DNA from: Veillonella sp. 3310 | GTDB lineage: Bacteria > Bacillota > Negativicutes > Veillonellales > Veillonellaceae | Length of the DNA stretch: 64,000 bases | NCBI RefSeq assembly: GCF_003999875.1 | Contig: NZ_RQVJ01000001.1 | Coordinates: 558,001-622,000 of the forward strand | Reading direction: 5' to 3' | Part shown: piece by piece, positions 1 to 8,400 of the stretch | Position numbering within the stretch: the first letter of the stretch is position 1 | How the letters are laid out: every line of letters begins with the position of its first letter | The notes under the pieces: generated by a model | Told to the model about the DNA's origin: nothing | What the model saw: the letters and a program-made list of their open reading frames with translations, nothing else | Database searches by the model: none | Program-made: the position numbers and the translations under genes

Positions 1-214
1 CCATGATGCGACGTGGTTCCCCTTCATAGGTAATCTCTTGATCCGTACCTTTGCTCGTTAATTGATTTACCGTACGAGGTCCTACTTCCTGGGAAACAAC
101 AGTACTTTCCACATAGTCAGGCATAGGAATAAATTCTTCCATACCATGTAGATGTGCGCTGTATAATCCTAATATGATAGCTAACATACATCCAGTTATA
201 TATAACTTTCTCAT
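1..214 (-). CDS. Exported protein, 5' part only (runs off window)
   Basis: Open frame of 71 codons from an ATG at 214 that leaves the window. The start is supported by an AGGTG ribosome-binding site six bases upstream. The first ~24 residues form a signal peptide (MRKLYITGCMLAIILGLYSA, then a short polar stretch), so the product is exported across the inner membrane. The remaining visible part is short and I do not recognise a family with certainty. The visible end, GEPRRIM, resembles the P-x-R-I motif that opens the first lobe of metal or corrinoid ABC-transport binding proteins (BtuF/FhuD type). Its place just downstream of a TonB-dependent receptor on the same strand would fit that role. 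This functional guess is inference only; the CDS call itself is fairly firm. Confidence 0.65.
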   Translation of the reverse strand, partial: MRKLYITGCMLAIILGLYSAHLHGMEEFIPMPDYVESTVVSQEVGPRTVNQLTSKGTDQEITYEGEPRRIM

Positions 215-228
215 TTATTCACCTAAAC

Positions 229-254
229 GAAAGAGCTACCAAGGTAGCTCTTTC
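229..254 (-). terminator. Hairpin between TonB receptor gene and downstream exported-protein gene
   Basis: A 12-bp perfect inverted repeat (GAAAGAGCTACC / GGTAGCTCTTTC, 2-nt loop) sits between the two genes. On the minus strand it is followed only by GTTTAGG, so it is a weak terminator at best. It may act as a partial terminator or an mRNA-stability element that lowers expression of the second gene. Confidence 0.45.
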
Positions 255-265
255 ATGAATCATTA

Positions 266-2728
266 TTAGAATTTGTATTTAGCACCAATCATAGCTTGAC
301 GAGCTGGCATTGCAGAACTACCTGGGCCATATACGGCATAGCTAGTAGTTTCGTATGCTTCGTTCGTTAAGTTTGTCACTGCAACGTATGTTGTTAAATC
401 TTTAGTAACCTCATAGTTTAAATTCCAATCTACTACTACAAAGCGTTTCGATGTAAAGGCTTCTATATTAGAGCCTGTGTAATAGTTTACTAACAATCCA
501 GAAGATACTTTACCCGCATCATAATTTACATTGAGTGTATAATGATTCGCTGGACGCAATTTGTTAATACCTGTGTTAATATCACCAGAGTTATTATAGT
601 TCCATGCTGGATTTACTACATAACCTGGTTTTGCAGACCATTTATCTTTTAAATGACTGTATGCCACACCAACAGTCCAGTTTTTATTAATCTTATGATC
701 TACTGTAAGATTAAAAGATGTTTTCTTTTGATTTGCATTCACAGGAACACTTTCAAACCCCCTCGGAGTTCTTATTTCAAAGCTAGCAATAGCATTTGTC
801 ATGTCAGTAAGACTATAGTTTACACCTACAGTGGTTTTCTTGTTAAATATTTTTTGATAGCCTACTGTATATACATTTCCTTTTTCATCCTTTAAGTTTG
901 TTTTTGTTCCATCATAGGCTGAAACATAATCACCACTACGTAATGGACGAAGAACTTTTGTCCAACCAGCATACACTGTGCTACCATCATGCAGTTGGTA
1001 TTGTAGATTTAAGGAAGGTGTCACTACATGTGGATCGCCACCTAACGATTTTCCCGTTTCTGTTGTGTAATCACTATATTTAGCAAATCGTACAGCTGGT
1101 GTCACATCAAAATTATCATTTACATGAATTTTATCTTGTACATAACCATATAAAGAATTACGTTTTACAGATGTTTTTCTTTTCCGTACTTGATCTACAT
1201 AATCATTTTGATCTTTATCGTAGGAAACATTCATGATGATATCATGTTTACCTATAGAACGTGCCAGTTGTAATTGAATCCCACGCTTTCTTTCATCATA
1301 ATAATGTCTTGGATCTTGTGCTTTTCCACCCGTTTTAGCTACCCATTCTTCCAAGGCTGCTTTACTACCGCCAGGGAATGGGGCTAAATTTTTTTCAATC
1401 CATGCATCTAATAAAGCTCCATCTTTAGCCCCATCTGGGAAATCCTTTGTAAATTGATCTCCCGTTAAATTGAATGCCTTATTACTCATTCCATCATCAT
1501 GTAATACCCAAGCATATTTATCACTACTTAAATATTGATGACTTTGATGATAGAAACGAACAAAGCTTTCCATGTCAGATTGACGATCGAAAGTGTATTT
1601 TACATCCACATCATTATTTTTATATTTACTATATGAATTGTAACCAAATCCATCTAGGGCAAATAAATTATGGTAGGCAGGATTTCCTTTTTCATTTTGC
1701 ACAACTTTATATTTATTTTCGTACTCATAGTCCCCTGAATACTCTTCATTTAAGACTAACTTGCCATCTTCATCCCGTTCACCAACAGCTGCTTTAAATA
1801 TAATTCGATTCCAATCTTTTTGATTCCAATACTTTTGATTTGGTGTAGTAATCGGATATCCATCCTTACCTTGTTGATGATTAATAGATACAGTTAAACG
1901 TTCTGTATCACTAAAATCTTTATCAAGTCGTACATTAGCGCTTCGCTCATCAAAACGAGAGCCACCCAATATTCCAATATCTCCGGTATGTCCATCACGA
2001 TATTTTGTATCACCAGACATCACACGGTGTAGTCCGACAAAGTAATGTAAAGAGTTGTCATTTCCTGCACTACCAGAATAAGAGAAATCATAGTTATGTT
2101 TTCCCCAAGAACCAGTGGAAAGGTCTATAGAGCCTTGACTTATAGCCTCACCTTTTCGTGTGATAATATTGATAACACCACCAGTAGCATCAGAACCATA
2201 TACAGAGGCTCCTGGACCTTTAATTACTTCGATTTTATCTACTGCATTAATATCGATAACTTGGTCAAGATTTACTCCTGTAGACTTACTACCTGACTCA
2301 CTGCTACTTGCAATACGAGTACTTGTAGAGTTATCTACACGGCGACCATCCACCATAATAATGACACGAGTGTCTCCATTAATAGAAATACCATTATTGA
2401 AAAACTGGAACCCATATTCCCCTCCACGGTATCCTGGGTTTTGGAATGTAATACCTGGAATACGTTTGATCGCTTCTGTTAAATCAGCGTAATGACGTTT
2501 TTCAATTTCATCACGAGTGATAACTTTTACGTCACCACCTGTACGATAGTAAGATTGTTCTGTTACAGTGTTACCAAATTGATCTTTAGAACGATCACCT
2601 TTCACTACCTTTGTATCTAATTGATAGTTGTCTAAATGCTCATCAAATGCCGCGTGTACACCGCTAAATGTAGTCAATGCTACACAGGCTAACAGAGCTG
2701 CAGAAATGCGCTTATTTGTTATTTTCAT
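266..2728 (-). CDS. TonB-dependent outer-membrane receptor
   Basis: An 820-residue outer-membrane receptor that would import a siderophore, haem, corrinoid or other metal complex using TonB energy. The signal peptide covers residues 1-26 (cleavage after VHA). The plug domain spans roughly 50-195 and contains VIIMVDGRRV, the IEVIKGPGASVYGSDA segment and GGVINIITRKG, all typical of plug domains. The rest is a 22-strand beta-barrel ending in the outer-membrane phenylalanine (GAKYKF). A GGAGGT site lies six bases before the ATG. A perfect 18-bp palindrome lies ~55 bp upstream of the start and may be an operator. The ligand cannot be told from sequence. The downstream exported protein could be a periplasmic partner. 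Confidence 0.93.
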   Translation of the reverse strand: MKITNKRISAALLACVALTTFSGVHAAFDEHLDNYQLDTKVVKGDRSKDQFGNTVTEQSYYRTGGDVKVITRDEIEKRHYADLTEAIKRIPGITFQNPGYRGGEYGFQFFNNGISINGDTRVIIMVDGRRVDNSTSTRIASSSESGSKSTGVNLDQVIDINAVDKIEVIKGPGASVYGSDATGGVINIITRKGEAISQGSIDLSTGSWGKHNYDFSYSGSAGNDNSLHYFVGLHRVMSGDTKYRDGHTGDIGILGGSRFDERSANVRLDKDFSDTERLTVSINHQQGKDGYPITTPNQKYWNQKDWNRIIFKAAVGERDEDGKLVLNEEYSGDYEYENKYKVVQNEKGNPAYHNLFALDGFGYNSYSKYKNNDVDVKYTFDRQSDMESFVRFYHQSHQYLSSDKYAWVLHDDGMSNKAFNLTGDQFTKDFPDGAKDGALLDAWIEKNLAPFPGGSKAALEEWVAKTGGKAQDPRHYYDERKRGIQLQLARSIGKHDIIMNVSYDKDQNDYVDQVRKRKTSVKRNSLYGYVQDKIHVNDNFDVTPAVRFAKYSDYTTETGKSLGGDPHVVTPSLNLQYQLHDGSTVYAGWTKVLRPLRSGDYVSAYDGTKTNLKDEKGNVYTVGYQKIFNKKTTVGVNYSLTDMTNAIASFEIRTPRGFESVPVNANQKKTSFNLTVDHKINKNWTVGVAYSHLKDKWSAKPGYVVNPAWNYNNSGDINTGINKLRPANHYTLNVNYDAGKVSSGLLVNYYTGSNIEAFTSKRFVVVDWNLNYEVTKDLTTYVAVTNLTNEAYETTSYAVYGPGSSAMPARQAMIGAKYKF

Positions 2729-2783
2729 GAATATACCTCCAAAAAATTTCGTACGCCCATACGAATTGATAAATTTATATTAC

Positions 2784-2801
2784 CTTTACTACATAGTAAA
2801 G
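2784..2801. promoter_or_regulatory. Perfect palindrome in TonB-receptor promoter region (candidate operator)
   Basis: CTTTACTA-CA-TAGTAAAG is an exact 8+2+8 inverted repeat, 56 bp upstream of the receptor ATG. On the minus strand it overlaps TTTACT, with TATAAA 15 bases further on, so it would cover a weak promoter. It does not match the classical Fur consensus, so the regulator is unknown. Confidence 0.5.
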
Positions 2802-2870
2802 CACTGTTTATAATTATACTTCATGATATCTTTATTTTTCAATACGCTTATCAAATATAACTAAATTTCA

Positions 2871-2940
2871 TATTAGATTTTTCTATATTCTATATTAGAT
2901 TTTTCTATATTCTATATTATATTTTTGGTGCATATTAGAT
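2871..2940. repeat. 22-bp tandem repeat, about 2.5-3 copies
   Basis: The unit TATTAGATTTTTCTATATTC plus TA occurs exactly twice in succession (2871-2892, 2893-2914). A diverged third copy follows from 2915, and an isolated TATTAGAT is at 2933. It lies in the divergent region between the TonB receptor and rarD. It is AT-rich and could be an UP-element-like or regulator-binding array, or simple slippage. Apart from this repeat and the palindrome at 2784, the 2729-3049 gap holds nothing I recognise. Confidence 0.7.
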
Positions 2941-3049
2941 GTATTGGTATCTTTTTAACGTCTTATTTATACCCCATATAATGATTTCTCATAGAATATG
3001 TATGCAATCTGTGGTACTATGATAACTGAATACACTAAAGGAGGTATCT

Positions 3050-3925
3050 ATGCAACAAACTAACAAAAAAGGTCTTATCACCGCTTTAAGTTGCTATTTT
3101 ATTTGGGGACTTTTACCCATATACTGGGGACTTCTCCACCATATATCAGCCTATAGCGTACTTGCACACCGTATTATATGGTCTGCACTCTTTATGTCCT
3201 TTGTGGCTATTGGACTTAATTACCAACAATTTAAGAAAGACTGCATACATTTAAAACAAAATATATCTCAATTGGGTTTATTGATTCTGGCCTCTATTTT
3301 CGTATCTAGTAATTGGGGATTATACATTTGGGCCATCTCCAACAATCGTGTGATGGATACTAGTTTTGGATATTATATTAATCCGCTCCTTAATGTAGTC
3401 TTAGGGGTACTTGTTTTCAAAGAAAAGCTAACATTTCCACAGTGGTGTAGTGTAGGTTTAGCTACCATCGGCATTATCTTCATTTCTCTACAAATGGGAA
3501 GTACCCCTGACTTAGCCCTAGCCATTGCCTTAACCTTTGGTCTCTATGGTCTTGTAAAGAAAAAACTGTTGATTCATCCTTTTACAAGTATTGCCTTTGA
3601 AGCTTGGCTCGTAGCGCCCCTAGCACTAGCATACACAACGTACATCGACGCTAGCTCTTGGACAGCGTTTCAAAACGATTCCTATACAGCTGCATTATTC
3701 GTGATTTCTGGTCTAACCACATCGGCACCTCTCGTTCTATTCACCTATGGTGCACGATTGTTGCCGCTCAATCTATTAGGATTCCTACAATACCTATCCC
3801 CTACCATCGCTTTACTTATCGCCATCTTCTATTTCGGTGAAAGCTTCGATACCAATAAAATGATTTCTTTTTCTTTCATTTGGGTTGCCCTTGGAATCTA
3901 TACAGCCTCCAATTACACTAAATAA
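3050..3925 (+). CDS. rarD: EamA-family permease RarD
   Basis: A 291-residue inner-membrane protein with ten hydrophobic segments arranged as two EamA/DMT repeats. The RarD subfamily is indicated by the opening GLITALSCYFIWGLLPIYW, by SNWGLYIWAISNNRVMDTSF near residue 95, by GYYINPLLNVVLGVLVFKE near residue 110, and by NLLGFLQYLSPTIALLIAIF near residue 245. Length matches the family (~295). RarD proteins are presumed small-metabolite exporters or importers, and the substrate is not settled. AAAGGAGGT lies just before the ATG. The gene is a single cistron, closed by a hairpin terminator and divergent from the TonB receptor. Confidence 0.9.
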   Translation: MQQTNKKGLITALSCYFIWGLLPIYWGLLHHISAYSVLAHRIIWSALFMSFVAIGLNYQQFKKDCIHLKQNISQLGLLILASIFVSSNWGLYIWAISNNRVMDTSFGYYINPLLNVVLGVLVFKEKLTFPQWCSVGLATIGIIFISLQMGSTPDLALAIALTFGLYGLVKKKLLIHPFTSIAFEAWLVAPLALAYTTYIDASSWTAFQNDSYTAALFVISGLTTSAPLVLFTYGARLLPLNLLGFLQYLSPTIALLIAIFYFGESFDTNKMISFSFIWVALGIYTASNYTK

Positions 3926-3930
3926 ACACA

Positions 3931-3964
3931 AAATAGCCTATGCATTCATCGCATAGGCTATTTT
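3931..3964 (+). terminator. Rho-independent terminator after rarD
   Basis: Stem AATAGCCTATGC / GCATAGGCTATT with a 7-nt loop, followed by TTTAGTATATTTT. It starts six bases after the rarD stop codon. Confidence 0.85.
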
Positions 3965-4132
3965 AGTATATTTTTATCATTCTTCATCTTTTTTTATGTA
4001 ATACTACAATATTTCCTAAATTTTCATATACCTTCAGAGCATCCTCAAATTCTATAACTTTTACATAACCATATTGTTCCTATGATTTGTCCCAATCCTT
4101 ACAAAACTTTTTCAATTCTGTATCCCTAGCAA

Positions 4133-4161
4133 CTGAAAATTATTTTTATTTACTGTATACT
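4133..4161 (+). promoter_or_regulatory. Promoter candidate for the DUF438 gene
   Basis: CTGAAA and TATACT are separated by 17 bases, ~185 bp upstream of the DUF438 start, leaving a long 5' leader. The leader region (about 4165-4346) contains an open frame without a good ribosome-binding site that I do not accept as a gene. Nothing else is recognised in the 3965-4346 gap. Confidence 0.4.
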
Positions 4162-4346
4162 AAAGGCATCAAAGGGAGCGACTCCTATGAGAGAACGCTC
4201 CATATACTTTATCATGCTAGACCCATGGTATCTTCACTTGTAAGAATGTCTGCATTCTTTCAGCGGCTTTCAGTCAAAAAAGTATCTGCAAATGATGATA
4301 CCATAACAATGATTAAACTAATAGTAAACACAGAAAGGATACGCAC

Positions 4347-6038
4347 ATGGATACAATGAAACAGGCCCTTGGTCTTACAGGCAACGACAGAATGGAAGTT
4401 ATGATCGACATTAAAGATCGCTTTCTCGGTGGCACCTTAGATTTAGAAACGGCTCGTACATTATTGAAAGAAAAAATCGGCACTTGTACGCCTGATGAAT
4501 TTGCCTATGGTGAACAACAATTAAAAGGTTCTTACACTGACGAAGAAATCACCCATCGTATGGATGACTTGTTAGAATTATTCGATGGTATTTTAATCCG
4601 TGCGAACAATGAATATCCCGAACATCATCCATTAACAGTGTACCTAAATGAAATCAACGCAATGGAACAACAGTTAACGGAAATGGAAACTTTGTTACAA
4701 GCACCTCACTTCATCCTCAATCCTTGGCTTGGCGTATATGATGCCCTCACTACTTGGCGCATCCATTTAGCTCGCAAACAAAATCAATTATATCCTGTTT
4801 TAGAACGATACGGTTTTGACCGCCCTACGAAAATCATGTGGACTTTCGACGACGCCGTTCGTGATGCTATCTCTGAAAGCAAACAACTCCTAGAGTCTGG
4901 GCAAGAGTCCGAATTTTTAGCGAAACAAGCGGATGTCATCGATATTATCCGTGACCTTAACAACAAAGAAAAAGAAGTACTGATTCCAACAGCATGGAAG
5001 TTATTACAAGACAGTGACTTCATCACTATGAGCCAAGGTGATCATGAAATTGGATTTGCTTTCATCGCCCCTCCTCCATTTTATAAAGGCCGCCCTGATG
5101 CGGAACCTAAGAACCTTGGAGAGGTGTCTGCCAATGCAGGTCATGTAACACCACAACATAATCATGCTGATGTGGGAAATCATGAAAACACACCATTAGG
5201 TATTACTGGTAACTCTACTGCTCTTTTACAAGAGTTAGCACAATTAGTAGGCAAATATGGTATCAATGGAAGCCCTGAACAAACACATGACCTAGCTGTT
5301 GGCGCTTTAACAATTGAGCAAATTAAATTAATCTTTAAATTCTTACCAGTAGACATTACCTTTGTGGATGAAAACGATTTGGTTCGTTTCTACAATGATA
5401 CGAAGCACCGCATCTTCCCTCGTAGTTCTAATATTATCGGTCGTGTGGTACAAAACTGTCATCCAAAGAAAAGCTTACCATTGGTACAAGAAATTATCGA
5501 TTCTTTCAAAGCTGGCAGACAAGATTACGCTGAAATGTGGATTAACAAGCCTGACCTATTCATCCATATCGAATACATCGCTGTGCGTAACGAAGAAGGC
5601 CAATTTAAGGGTATCTTGGAAATGGTCCAAGATTGCACACATATTCGTAGCTTAAGTGGCTCCCGTAAAGAATTGATTTGGGAAGGTTCTAATTCTGCTT
5701 ACCATGCAGTGGATCATATCGACTACAAACATGTACGCAAAGAAGACGCTCCATCTAGTACAGCTGAACAAGGTACAGTGCAAGATAGCACACCACAATC
5801 TACTATCTATGAAAATGACCTAGGATTAACTGGTGACACAAAACTATTCCCTCTATTCGATACCATTCCAGGTCTGAAAGATCATATGATTCATATTCAC
5901 CCTAACTATAAAATGCTAAATTCTCCACTAGCTAAATTAATGAAACACAAAGCTACTTTATCTATGGTGGCAGAACGTGGCGAGATGTCATTAGAGGCAT
6001 TAATCCAAGCGATCTTAGCTTTCAAACATAAGAATTAA
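4347..6038 (+). CDS. DUF438 / PAS-domain protein
   Basis: A 563-residue cytoplasmic protein. The N-terminal ~75 residues match the DUF438 pattern (GLTGNDRMEVMIDIKDRFLG, then a helix with a LLKEKIG segment). Residues ~80-240 are helical and hemerythrin-like (NEYPEHHPL). Residues ~330-440 form a PAS sensor (ITFVDENDLVRFYNDTKHRI, then FKGILEMVQDCTHIRSL). The last ~60 residues resemble DUF1858 (DTIPGLKDHMIHIHPNY) but lack its cysteines. Between PAS and the tail is a low-complexity Ser/Thr-rich linker. Such proteins are thought to be redox, gas or ligand sensors, but the family has no proven function. The start is supported by GAAAGGA ten bases upstream. The gene is monocistronic, with its own terminator. 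Confidence 0.85.
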   Translation: MDTMKQALGLTGNDRMEVMIDIKDRFLGGTLDLETARTLLKEKIGTCTPDEFAYGEQQLKGSYTDEEITHRMDDLLELFDGILIRANNEYPEHHPLTVYLNEINAMEQQLTEMETLLQAPHFILNPWLGVYDALTTWRIHLARKQNQLYPVLERYGFDRPTKIMWTFDDAVRDAISESKQLLESGQESEFLAKQADVIDIIRDLNNKEKEVLIPTAWKLLQDSDFITMSQGDHEIGFAFIAPPPFYKGRPDAEPKNLGEVSANAGHVTPQHNHADVGNHENTPLGITGNSTALLQELAQLVGKYGINGSPEQTHDLAVGALTIEQIKLIFKFLPVDITFVDENDLVRFYNDTKHRIFPRSSNIIGRVVQNCHPKKSLPLVQEIIDSFKAGRQDYAEMWINKPDLFIHIEYIAVRNEEGQFKGILEMVQDCTHIRSLSGSRKELIWEGSNSAYHAVDHIDYKHVRKEDAPSSTAEQGTVQDSTPQSTIYENDLGLTGDTKLFPLFDTIPGLKDHMIHIHPNYKMLNSPLAKLMKHKATLSMVAERGEMSLEALIQAILAFKHKN

Positions 6039-6050
6039 TACTATCTATTC

Positions 6051-6080
6051 GAGGACTATCAGCGATAGTCCTCTTTTTTA
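6051..6080 (+). terminator. Rho-independent terminator after DUF438 gene
   Basis: Stem GAGGACTATC / GATAGTCCTC with a 3-nt loop, followed by TTTTTTA. Confidence 0.93.
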
Positions 6081-6152
6081 TCCCCTTAATGCATCGTTAC
6101 TAGCGTTGCCAATATATATTTTACACACAAAAAATACCTCGGAGGAAGGAGG

Positions 6153-6236
6153 ATGGCTCTTACTGTCATCCAAAAATATATCATAGAACCTGAAAAGACA
6201 GACACAGTTTGCACTAGCAAACCATGTCTGTCTTTT
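6153..6236 (+). other. Short translated-leader-like start overlapping a terminator
   Basis: An ATG at 6153 follows a very strong purine-rich ribosome-binding site (GGAGG, seven bases upstream). It opens a frame beginning MALTVIQKYIIEPEKTDT that runs through the hairpin at 6193-6236 and on into sequence antisense to the aminotransferase. Only the first ~28 codons lie in otherwise unused DNA. It could be a leader peptide or the stump of a lost gene. I do not recognise it and confidence is low. Confidence 0.25.
6193..6236. terminator. Long bidirectional hairpin terminator
   Basis: AAAAGACAGACA / TGTCTGTCTTTT (12 bp), with an inner GTTTGC / GCAAAC stem. It is flanked by T-runs in both directions and begins four bases after the aminotransferase stop on the minus strand. 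Confidence 0.85.
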
Positions 6237-6239
6237 CTA

Positions 6240-7427
6240 TTACTCAATTTCTTTATTTTTAATTTTTTCCAAGAATATTTCGATGCGTTTTACCGCTTCT
6301 TTGATATTTTGCAAGGAGGTAGAATAGGCTACGCGAACGAATCCTTCTCCGCAGTCGCCAAAGGCATTCCCAGGCACCACGGCAATACGTTGATCATAGA
6401 GTAGTTTTTCACAAAACTCTTCTGATGTCATGCCCGTACTCGTAATAGATGGGAACACATAAAATGCCCCTTCTGGCTCGAATGTGTGCAGTCCCATACG
6501 ATTAAAAGCACTTACCAATAGCCGGCGGCGCATATCGTATTCTTCACGCATGTATTGAATATCTTTATCTCCATTTTTTAACGCTTCTATAGCTGCATAT
6601 TGAGACATTGATGGAGCACTCATGATACCGTATTGATGCATCTTCGTCATCTGCGCAATAATCGGTGCTGGACCAGTGGCAAACCCAAGGCGCCAGCCTG
6701 TCATTGCATAGGCTTTAGAAAATCCATTAATTAAAATAGTGCGCTCCTGCATACCTGGAATAGATGCAATCGTTACATGTGGTTCATCACCATAGGTAAG
6801 TTCACTGTATAACTCATCGGAGAGTACAAACAAATCATGTTTAATAACGACTTCCGCAATGGCTTCCAAATGTTCACGACGTAATACTGCCCCTGTTGGA
6901 TTATTAGGGAATGGTAAGACTAATAGCTTCGTTCTCTCGTTTACTGCCGCTTCAATCGCCTCTGGAGTCAAACGAAACTCATCCTCTTCCTTCGTTACAA
7001 TCTGTACTGGTTTGGCGTTACACAACTCCGCCAATGGTGTATAACACACAAAGCTTGGTACGGGAATCAATACTTCATCCCCTGGATTGAGTAAGGTACG
7101 ACATGTTAAATCAATGGCCTCCGATCCACCTACAGTGACTATCACTTCCGTTGCCGGATCATAGGACACATGATACTTTCGTTCTAACCATTTAGAAATT
7201 TCTTCCCGTAGTTCCATAAAACCACGGTTTGGAGAATACCAGGTTTTCCCCTTTTCTAATGTAGTAATGCCTTCTTCACGAATGTGGTAGGGCGTAGCAA
7301 AATCTGGTTCACCAATACTGAGGGAAATAACATTATCTAATTCGTTAGCAATTTCAAAAAAACGACGAATCCCCGATGGCTTTACAGCTTTGATTTCAGT
7401 GTTTAAATAGTTGTCATAATTAATCAT
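6240..7427 (-). CDS. Class I/II pyridoxal-phosphate aminotransferase
   Basis: A ~395-residue fold-type I aminotransferase that would transfer amino groups between an amino acid and a 2-oxo acid. Visible hallmarks are SLSIGEPDFATP near the N-terminus, FPNNPTGAVL near residue 180, SDELYSELTYG near 210, the PLP-binding lysine K238 in INGFSKAYAMTGWRLG, and the substrate-carboxylate arginine in FVRVAYS near the C-terminus. I place the start at 7427 (MINYDNYLN) rather than at an earlier in-frame codon, because the upstream Lrp-type gene ends at 7420 and the two genes overlap by eight bases (translational coupling). The substrate cannot be fixed. Pairing with an Lrp/AsnC regulator suggests amino-acid-responsive control. 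Related annotations include aspartate or aromatic aminotransferase. Confidence 0.9.
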   Translation of the reverse strand: MINYDNYLNTEIKAVKPSGIRRFFEIANELDNVISLSIGEPDFATPYHIREEGITTLEKGKTWYSPNRGFMELREEISKWLERKYHVSYDPATEVIVTVGGSEAIDLTCRTLLNPGDEVLIPVPSFVCYTPLAELCNAKPVQIVTKEEDEFRLTPEAIEAAVNERTKLLVLPFPNNPTGAVLRREHLEAIAEVVIKHDLFVLSDELYSELTYGDEPHVTIASIPGMQERTILINGFSKAYAMTGWRLGFATGPAPIIAQMTKMHQYGIMSAPSMSQYAAIEALKNGDKDIQYMREEYDMRRRLLVSAFNRMGLHTFEPEGAFYVFPSITSTGMTSEEFCEKLLYDQRIAVVPGNAFGDCGEGFVRVAYSTSLQNIKEAVKRIEIFLEKIKNKEIE

Positions 7428-7929
7428 CGAATACATTTCTCCGATCTTCACGAACTCCACCCGTGTGGAACACAATATTGTTGTCTTTATAACGTGTTAA
7501 GATAAAGTTTGTTGTCGTGGACAACACCGAATCCAATGTAGATAGACGACGAGATACGAATAACGCAATGTCACGCATGCTCGCCCCTTCCACGATAACC
7601 GTCAAATCATAGCTACCAGACATAAGGTATACACCTTGTACTTCTGGAAATTCCATAATTCGTTCTGCCACTTTATCAAAACCTTGATCTGGAGCAGGAG
7701 TCACACCTAATTGGATAAGGGCTGTAGACTTATTTTGGTCTACTTGTTCCCAATCAATGACTGCTTGGTACCGTTTAATAATACCAGACTCCTCAAAAAC
7801 TTGAATGCGACTTGCCACATGTGCTTCTTCACTGTTAAGCATAATGGCGAGATCTGCAGCCGACATGGAGGCGTCCTCATCTAATAAACGTAATAAACGA
7901 TGATCCAATGTGTCTAATTGTACTGTCAT
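7420..7929 (-). CDS. Lrp/AsnC-family transcriptional regulator
   Basis: A ~169-residue regulator with an N-terminal winged-helix domain (residues ~5-60; LDTLDHRLLRLLDEDASMS, then SRIQVFEESGIIKRYQAVID) and a C-terminal ligand-binding RAM domain (residues ~70-150; FPEVQGVYLMSGSYDLTVIVEG). Family members bind DNA as dimers or octamers and respond to amino acids. The start at 7929 is chosen because AAGGAG lies eight bases upstream; the longer frame to 7998 has no such site. Its stop overlaps the aminotransferase start, so the two are co-translated, and the regulator probably controls this operon and perhaps the divergent MFS gene. The tail after the RAM domain (TGGVREDRRNVFDD) is family-typical. 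Confidence 0.9.
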   Translation of the reverse strand: MTVQLDTLDHRLLRLLDEDASMSAADLAIMLNSEEAHVASRIQVFEESGIIKRYQAVIDWEQVDQNKSTALIQLGVTPAPDQGFDKVAERIMEFPEVQGVYLMSGSYDLTVIVEGASMRDIALFVSRRLSTLDSVLSTTTNFILTRYKDNNIVFHTGGVREDRRNVFDD

Positions 7930-8314
7930 AAGGGAGACTCCTTTCTTATGATTCACATCTATGTCTGATAAACGATAGCATTGTACATCTATTCTCAATG
8001 CTTATTTTTTTATTATAGTCAGTTTCTCTGAAAGTAGCAATACATTCTATAACACTCATACAAAATAAACATCACAATTAAAAGTATAGCGATACGCTGA
8101 ATCCTACGGCACTGAACTTTCAATGAACTGCTACTTCTTATCTAGCTAAATGCTCATAATATAGATATGTACACTCTAAAAATTTTTTATACCCTCTTCA
8201 TAGACTATCTTCCTATGTATAATTGACAGATAAATTGACATAGTACGTCTATATGTGGCCTGGTAGCCCATGATTTCCGATAATTATCTTTCATTATATT
8301 GTTAACTTAGTAAA

Positions 8315-8375
8315 TTTCTATAGAAAATATTTATATAACCTTTACAAGGTTCACAATTAGGTATATTCTATAGAA
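8315..8375. promoter_or_regulatory. Twin TTCTATAGAA palindromes upstream of MFS gene
   Basis: TTTCTATAGAAA (8315-8326) and TTCTATAGAA (8366-8375) share a ten-base palindromic core with centres 50 bp apart, close to five helical turns. The second overlaps TATATT, a possible -10 element, 26 bp before the start codon. They may be paired operators allowing looping. The rest of the 7930-8400 divergent gap shows no other structure that I recognise. Confidence 0.45.
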
Positions 8376-8400
8376 CGTATTACAAAAGGAGGAGTTATCC

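Noticed and set aside
2871-2940. Short tandem repeat as a small CRISPR array
   Set aside because: The copies are directly adjacent with no spacers, AT-rich, and lack palindromic ends.
4087-4359. 90-codon plus-strand ORF before the DUF438 gene
   Set aside because: No ribosome-binding site, composition unlike a protein gene, overlaps the DUF438 start, and the candidate promoter lies inside it.
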